Assembly: GCA_026388615.1 (NCBI GenBank)
Contig: JAPLJL010000396.1
Location: 1 to 9,086 of the forward strand
Direction of reading: 5' to 3'
From: Pseudomonadota bacterium
GTDB taxonomy: Bacteria; Desulfobacterota; JAPLJL01
DNA: 9,086 nt
Position numbers and translations under genes: made by a program. The notes beneath the pieces are model-generated. The model saw nothing but the letters and a program-made list of their open reading frames with translations. It had not been told where the DNA came from and made no database searches. Position 1 is the stretch's first letter, and every line of letters starts with the position of its first letter. Shown here one piece after another: positions 5,251 through 9,086 of the stretch.

Positions 5251-6821
5251 TACTTTTTATGCTCCGGCTCTGTATACGCGGTCGGATCACCGGTATTGTT
5301 CGGATCGAAAGCCTTTTTGATTTCCTTCTGCCACTTGTCGTAATGGAAACAGGCCGGGCTGAAGAGCCCGTGCTTGCCCGTTCCTACCTGGGAGAGCTGG
5401 AAGATGGGCGTGCCCAAGGCCTGCTTCAGGCAGGCCTGATTGGAATCCGCAAGATAAGCCATCGCCCCGGCGGTGGATTTCTCGTCATGATTGTCATACA
5501 TCAGGAGAACCTCGGTGTAAGCCAGGTGGCCCTGGTCGAAAACCAGGGTGGCGGAATTGTCTCCGCCATCCTCCATAAGCACGCCCTTCTGTATATATTG
5601 GTTCTTGAGTACGGTGCCGGCCCTGACCTGGTTCATGGCCATGTCGATCGTATCCATCGCCCCGAAGGAGGTGTTAAACCCTCCCGCGCTCCGGAAGCAG
5701 GAGCGGGTCACTGCGTCGACCTTGATCACCGAGGTAGCGGTCAGTCCCTGCATTTCCTCGGTTTCGGCCAGGGGGGAGGCCTCACCCCCGGTTTCTTCCA
5801 GGATCTTTTCCAAAACCTTCTGCTGATAGGCGAATTCCCCTTCGGAATTGGCGAAAATGACAAACAGAAAAGCGTATTTCAGCATCTGCTGGGGCATCCC
5901 TGACTCCCAGAGCCTCACGAAATTCATCCCTCCCGCCATCTGCAGGCCGACAAAGGCCGGGCTGAGCCGGGAAATGAAATATCCCACCTCGGATTCCCCC
6001 AGCTTGTAAGCCGCCTCCCCCAGCTTCTCCAGGCTGGGGAAGTTGAAAAGCGAGGCCCGGAAATATTTAAGCGGTTCCTTGATCGTGTAGTTGGGCTGGG
6101 CGTTCTTCATTTCCAGCTCCGCCGGCCCGTTCCAATGAAAGAGCTTGACCGCGCACTTGGTGATCACCCCCAGCCCGCCCCAGGCTCCTTCCCAGCCGCG
6201 GAGGATGCCCCGGAGGCTCGGGCCCGGTCCGTCCCCGCAGAACCAGCCGTCGCCGGAACCGAGGGAACCCAGCTTCAGCACCTCTCCAGTCGGAAGCACC
6301 CACTCGACCCCCAGCAGGTTCCTTCCGGAGAAACCCATGGATAACCCGTCCGGACCGTACCCCACCACCGAGGTGGCGCTGGCCAGGACCGAGGTGTTGG
6401 AACCGGCCCCGATAATGTGGCAGTTGAGACCCTTCCGCAGGGTTTCCACCTGGAGCTGCATGCAGATCACGGACGGCTCCACCACCGCGAACATGTTTTT
6501 CTCGTCAATCTCAAGAATGCGGTTCATCCGGCGCAGGTCCAGGACGATCGCGCCCTTCACCCCGGGCAGGTTATGAATGCCCCAACCGGTGCTCATCGCC
6601 TTGAAAACAATATGGTGCCGGTTGCAGATCTTGGCGACGGCCACCACTTCCTCCGTGCTTTTGGGCAAGAGCACGGCCTCCGGCATGATTTCGGCCCAAA
6701 CCCCCTTGATATTACCGAAGGGCTGATACATATAGGACCATAAAACCGCCGAGCTCCCGGAAATATTCTCCGGACCCACCACCGCTTCCAATTGCTGATA
6801 AATATCTTTTGCCAGGGCCAT
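5250..6821 (-). CDS. FAD-linked oxidase of the PCMH/VAO superfamily
   Basis: This 523-aa protein has an N-terminal PCMH-type FAD-binding domain (about residues 45-228) and a C-terminal cap domain ending in KKAFDPNNTGDP (502-512), the usual tail of FAD-oxidase family 4 enzymes. PEAVLLPKSTEEVVAVAKIC (47-66) opens the domain. The FAD-pyrophosphate loop reads AMSTGWGIHNLPG (75-87), followed by VLDLRRMNRILEID (93-106) and VVEPSV (113-118). GLGVITKCAVKLF (216-228) closes it. The STG and DLRRMNRI wording is closer to 4-cresol dehydrogenase and vanillyl-alcohol oxidase than to GlcD, whose loop is GTGLSGG. Such enzymes oxidise hydroxy acids or benzylic/phenolic alcohols. No signal peptide is visible, so it should be cytoplasmic. 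A GGGGAGG site (6827-6833) precedes the ATG, 20 nt after the CCG gene, so the two are co-transcribed and likely form a dehydrogenase pair as in GlcD/GlcF. The substrate is unknown. Confidence 0.88.
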   Translation of the reverse strand: MALAKDIYQQLEAVVGPENISGSSAVLWSYMYQPFGNIKGVWAEIMPEAVLLPKSTEEVVAVAKICNRHHIVFKAMSTGWGIHNLPGVKGAIVLDLRRMNRILEIDEKNMFAVVEPSVICMQLQVETLRKGLNCHIIGAGSNTSVLASATSVVGYGPDGLSMGFSGRNLLGVEWVLPTGEVLKLGSLGSGDGWFCGDGPGPSLRGILRGWEGAWGGLGVITKCAVKLFHWNGPAELEMKNAQPNYTIKEPLKYFRASLFNFPSLEKLGEAAYKLGESEVGYFISRLSPAFVGLQMAGGMNFVRLWESGMPQQMLKYAFLFVIFANSEGEFAYQQKVLEKILEETGGEASPLAETEEMQGLTATSVIKVDAVTRSCFRSAGGFNTSFGAMDTIDMAMNQVRAGTVLKNQYIQKGVLMEDGGDNSATLVFDQGHLAYTEVLLMYDNHDEKSTAGAMAYLADSNQACLKQALGTPIFQLSQVGTGKHGLFSPACFHYDKWQKEIKKAFDPNNTGDPTAYTEPEHKK

Positions 6822-6841
6822 TTTCGCCTCCCCGCCGGTTG

Positions 6842-8128
6842 TTACCGGGCCTGTTTAACCAACTCCACGATATCCAGGACCTGCATCTTCTTTCCCTGCG
6901 CGGCCGCCGCGTCTTTCAGGTTCCGCTCGCACCAGGAGCAGGCCGTCACAATGGCCTCCGCCCCGACCGACTGGGCCTCCGCGATCCGCTCCCCCGCGGT
7001 CCAGAGGGCGAAATCATCCATGGTAGTCTTCACCCCGCCACCGGCCCCGCAGCACCAGGCGTATTCCCGGATCCTTTCCATCTCCACGAACTTGATCCCG
7101 GGAACGGCCCGGATGACGTCCCGGGGCGGATCGTAAACCCCCTCCCAGCCGCGGTGGACCGTCTTCTCCGGTTCCCGGACAATCAGCTGTCCCAGGACCT
7201 TTTTCTCGGTCCCCTTCCAGGGCACGTACTCCTCGGACTTCCGGCCCAGGTTGCAGGGATCATGATAGGTGACCCGGAGGGGAATTTTTTTCGAAAGCCG
7301 GAGCTTGCCCTCCCGGATCAGCTCGTCCAGGTACTGGCTGATATGCACCACCTCGAACTTCATTTTCTTTCCCAGCAGTGGGTAGACCGCCTTCATGATC
7401 CCAAACCCGCAGGCGCAGGAGGTGACCACCTTCTTGGCGCCCAGGGCGTTCCAGTCGTCGATATTGCTCTCGGCGAATTTGATGAACTCCCCCTGAAAGC
7501 CCAGCTGGAAGGCCATGCTCCCGCAGCATGATTCCTGGGCTCCCCGGATCCCGACCTCCACCCCCGCCGAGCGGAGCAGGGTCACCGTCTCCCGGGCGAC
7601 CTTAGAAAGCTCCGGGTCGAAGGAGTAAAGACAGCCGGCGTGGTAAATCACCTCCGCCTGCCCTCCCTTAGAGAGATCCTTCACGTCCAGGCCCTCGGCC
7701 CAGCGGCCGCGCTCGGACTTGGATTTCATCAGGGGATTGTCTTCCCGGCGCAGGCTTTCAATGATCGGGCCGTGTTCCTCCCGGAAACAGCCAGCGCCCA
7801 CCAGGCGGGCCCGGGTGGCGTAAATCGGCCAGAGCACCTCGAGCTCCGAATTGTACTTGCAGGAGGAGTCGCAGGCCCCGCAAGCGGTGCAGCGATAAAC
7901 GATATTGGAAAGTTCCTCGTCGGTCTCATCCAGCTTGCCTTCGGCCAGGGCCAGGCCCAGGGCCATTCTTCCCCCCCCGGAGTAGGCGTGAAAGTTGAAA
8001 CGGGAAATGGCGGGGCAATTCTGGGAAAACCTCCAGCTCTTCATCTGGGCCAGGGGCGGCCATTTGCAGATGGAACAGCGCGCGCACCTTTTCATATCGT
8101 TCCGGTAATCGTTGAGATCAAGCAGCAT
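6842..8128 (-). CDS. CCG-domain iron-sulfur oxidoreductase (HdrD/GlcF-like)
   Basis: The 428-aa protein begins with two ferredoxin-type sites: C15, C18, C21 with a distant fourth cysteine C38 before proline, and C80, C83, C86, C90 (CTACGACDSSC). Two CCG domains follow. The first uses C166, C201-C202-G203 and C238/C240, where TSCACG replaces the usual CxxC. The second uses C292 (YHDPCNLGR), C359-C360-G361 (WCCGAGGG) and C397/C400 (CSWC). Between C292 and CCG the spacing is about 30 residues longer than in simpler CCG proteins. Such subunits carry electrons between a flavin enzyme and quinone, ETF or thiols. It has no transmembrane segment. The ATG has a perfect AGGAGG (8135-8140) and lies between the broken etfA and the FAD oxidase, so it is probably the electron outlet of that oxidase. 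GlcF-like use is the most likely, with true heterodisulfide reductase activity less so. Confidence 0.91.
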   Translation of the reverse strand: MLLDLNDYRNDMKRCARCSICKWPPLAQMKSWRFSQNCPAISRFNFHAYSGGGRMALGLALAEGKLDETDEELSNIVYRCTACGACDSSCKYNSELEVLWPIYATRARLVGAGCFREEHGPIIESLRREDNPLMKSKSERGRWAEGLDVKDLSKGGQAEVIYHAGCLYSFDPELSKVARETVTLLRSAGVEVGIRGAQESCCGSMAFQLGFQGEFIKFAESNIDDWNALGAKKVVTSCACGFGIMKAVYPLLGKKMKFEVVHISQYLDELIREGKLRLSKKIPLRVTYHDPCNLGRKSEEYVPWKGTEKKVLGQLIVREPEKTVHRGWEGVYDPPRDVIRAVPGIKFVEMERIREYAWCCGAGGGVKTTMDDFALWTAGERIAEAQSVGAEAIVTACSWCERNLKDAAAAQGKKMQVLDIVELVKQAR

Positions 8129-8129
8129 G

Positions 8130-9041
8130 TTATTCCTCCTTTATTCTTTCGGTCCCTTGCAAACCTGTTTGAGCCGCTGGATTAGGGGGGGAAGGATCCG
8201 CCGGTAATCGCCGACTACCCCGTAATTCGCGAAGGAAAAAATATTGGCATTTCCCGGTCAACCCGATCTGGCGGGAGGAGGAGACCCAACCGCTGTCGCA
8301 CGCCGGCCGGGTGGCGCCCACGGCTCCCCCCCAGAACTGCGCCAGCTCCTCGAGCAGCGCGTACGCTTCCGCCCCGCCCAGGCCCCGGCCCCCACAAACC
8401 ACCACCCGGGCATCCTCCAGGGGTACGCCTTTCACCTCTTCCACCACCTTTTCGATAAACCTTGATTTTATTTTCGACTGGTCCAGCTCCGGGGTCACGG
8501 ACTTGATCTCTCCCGGGCGGGACGCGTCGGGTTCCCGGGACTTAAGGGCCCGGAATCTGACGGTAGCCATCTGCGGCCTGGTTTTACAGACCAGGACCGC
8601 CAGGGCCCGGCCCCCGTAGACCGGACGGGTCATCCGCAAGAGACCGGAGTCCGGATCAATCGCGAGGCCCACGCAATCCGGGGCCAGAGCGGTTTTCAGC
8701 CGGTACGCCAGCCGGGGAGCAAGATCCCGCCCCGTCGCGGTCTGAGCCAGGAGCAGGATTTCCGGCCCGATCTTTTTCACGATTTTTTCCAGCACCTGGA
8801 GGTGGATCTCGGGCTGATAGTTTTTCAAAAAACCGGCTTCGGCCTGGTAAACCTCGTCCGCGCCGTAAGCGATGGCCTCGGCGCCGGTATTCCCCGCGGT
8901 TTCGGACAGAAGCACGATCCCCATCCTGGCCCTCAGACTGTCGGCCAAGTCCCGGCCTCCCCCGAGCAGTTCCCGCGTGCCGGGCGAGAGCTGGTTCCCC
9001 GCCAGCTCTCCTATTACCAAAACTTTTGTTTTCTTAGTCAT
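8130..9041 (-). CDS. etfA: Electron transfer flavoprotein alpha subunit, C-terminus deleted and frameshifted
   Basis: Residues 1-264 are a good EtfA/FixB. They comprise the N-terminal alpha/beta domain (KVLVIGELAGNQLSPGTREL at 6-25; LLLAQTATGRDLAPRLAYRL at 96-115) and the start of the FAD domain: VVVCGGRGLGGAEAYALLEE (209-228), GGAVGATRPACDSGWV (234-249) and SRQIGLTGK (256-264). EtfA normally continues with about 35 residues that include the FAD-binding SGAIQH motif. Here these are absent, and residues 265-303 are a proline/arginine-rich tail that looks out of frame. The true ending is found one frame over at 8251-8141. ETF alpha binds FAD and, with the beta subunit, moves electrons from dehydrogenases to FixC-type quinone reductases. 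etfB would be expected just right of the window. No strong ribosome site precedes the ATG; a hairpin (9051-9069) lies 9 nt before it. As sequenced the product should not bind FAD. Confidence 0.85.
   Translation of the reverse strand: MTKKTKVLVIGELAGNQLSPGTRELLGGGRDLADSLRARMGIVLLSETAGNTGAEAIAYGADEVYQAEAGFLKNYQPEIHLQVLEKIVKKIGPEILLLAQTATGRDLAPRLAYRLKTALAPDCVGLAIDPDSGLLRMTRPVYGGRALAVLVCKTRPQMATVRFRALKSREPDASRPGEIKSVTPELDQSKIKSRFIEKVVEEVKGVPLEDARVVVCGGRGLGGAEAYALLEELAQFWGGAVGATRPACDSGWVSSSRQIGLTGKCQYFFLRELRGSRRLPADPSPPNPAAQTGLQGTERIKEE
8141..8251 (-). pseudogene. etfA: Displaced out-of-frame C-terminus of etfA
   Basis: Read in the frame one base over from the annotated ORF, this stretch gives NANIFSFANYGVVGDYRR, then ILPPLIQRLKQV and CKGPKE, and a stop at 8143-8141. 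That matches the normal EtfA ending (APIFxxADYGxVGDLF, then xxLPxLxxxL). This stop just precedes the AGGAGG of the next gene, as expected for the ancestral operon. The segment is 36 codons long. Confidence 0.85.
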
Positions 9042-9050
9042 GGTTAAAGT

Positions 9051-9069
9051 TGCCCGCCTATGCCGGGCA
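9051..9069. other. Hairpin upstream of etfA with a T5 run on the plus side
   Basis: TGCCCG (9051-9056) and CGGGCA (9064-9069) are perfect reverse complements with a 7-nt loop. TTTTT follows on the plus strand (9070-9074), so it could act as an intrinsic terminator for plus-strand transcription. On the minus strand it sits where the etfA ribosome site should be and has no T-run. Confidence 0.5.
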
Positions 9070-9086
9070 TTTTTCGAGCAATTTAT

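Noticed and set aside
8130..8249. Residues 265-303 of the EtfA ORF as a novel C-terminal extension
   Set aside because: The next frame over the same bases encodes the standard EtfA ending, so this tail is best explained as frameshift read-through.

Overview
The window is GC-rich bacterial DNA in which every convincing gene lies on the minus strand, so it reads from high to low coordinates. The gene content points to an anaerobic or facultative bacterium that feeds electrons from organic-acid or alcohol oxidation into a quinone pool: an electron transfer flavoprotein subunit, a CCG-type iron-sulfur protein, FixC/FixX and a TRAP transporter. The intergenic short-period repeats and this gene set remind me of Desulfobacterota (former Deltaproteobacteria). 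That placement is an inference, because the window holds no taxonomic marker.

Layout in transcription order. (1) 9041-8130: ETF alpha subunit. Its last third is broken by an internal deletion of about 105 nt plus a frameshift, and the original C-terminus survives out of frame. (2) 8128-6842: 428-aa HdrD/GlcF-like protein with two ferredoxin-type sites and two CCG domains. (3) 6821-5250: 523-aa FAD-linked oxidase of the PCMH/VAO superfamily. (4) 5249-4952: a 298-bp gap with degenerate 7-mer and 9-mer repeats and a GC-rich hairpin. (5) 4951-3560 and 3557-3279: fixC and fixX, tightly coupled. (6) 3214-1760: an exported protein of unknown function whose start lies in a tandem 17-bp duplication. 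(7) 1759-1492: a regulatory-looking gap with two inverted repeats. (8) 1491-958 and 951-1: the dctQ and dctM subunits of a TRAP transporter; dctM runs off the left edge.

Working model (inference): the TRAP transporter imports a carboxylate. The FAD oxidase and CCG protein oxidise it or a product of it, and electrons pass through ETF and FixCX to menaquinone. As sequenced, the EtfA subunit lacks the FAD-clamping SGAIQH segment. So either this ETF is dead in this strain, or the assembly has a local deletion. The oxidase's FAD-loop motif looks more like vanillyl-alcohol oxidase/4-cresol dehydrogenase enzymes than GlcD, so the substrate should not be assumed to be lactate or glycolate.
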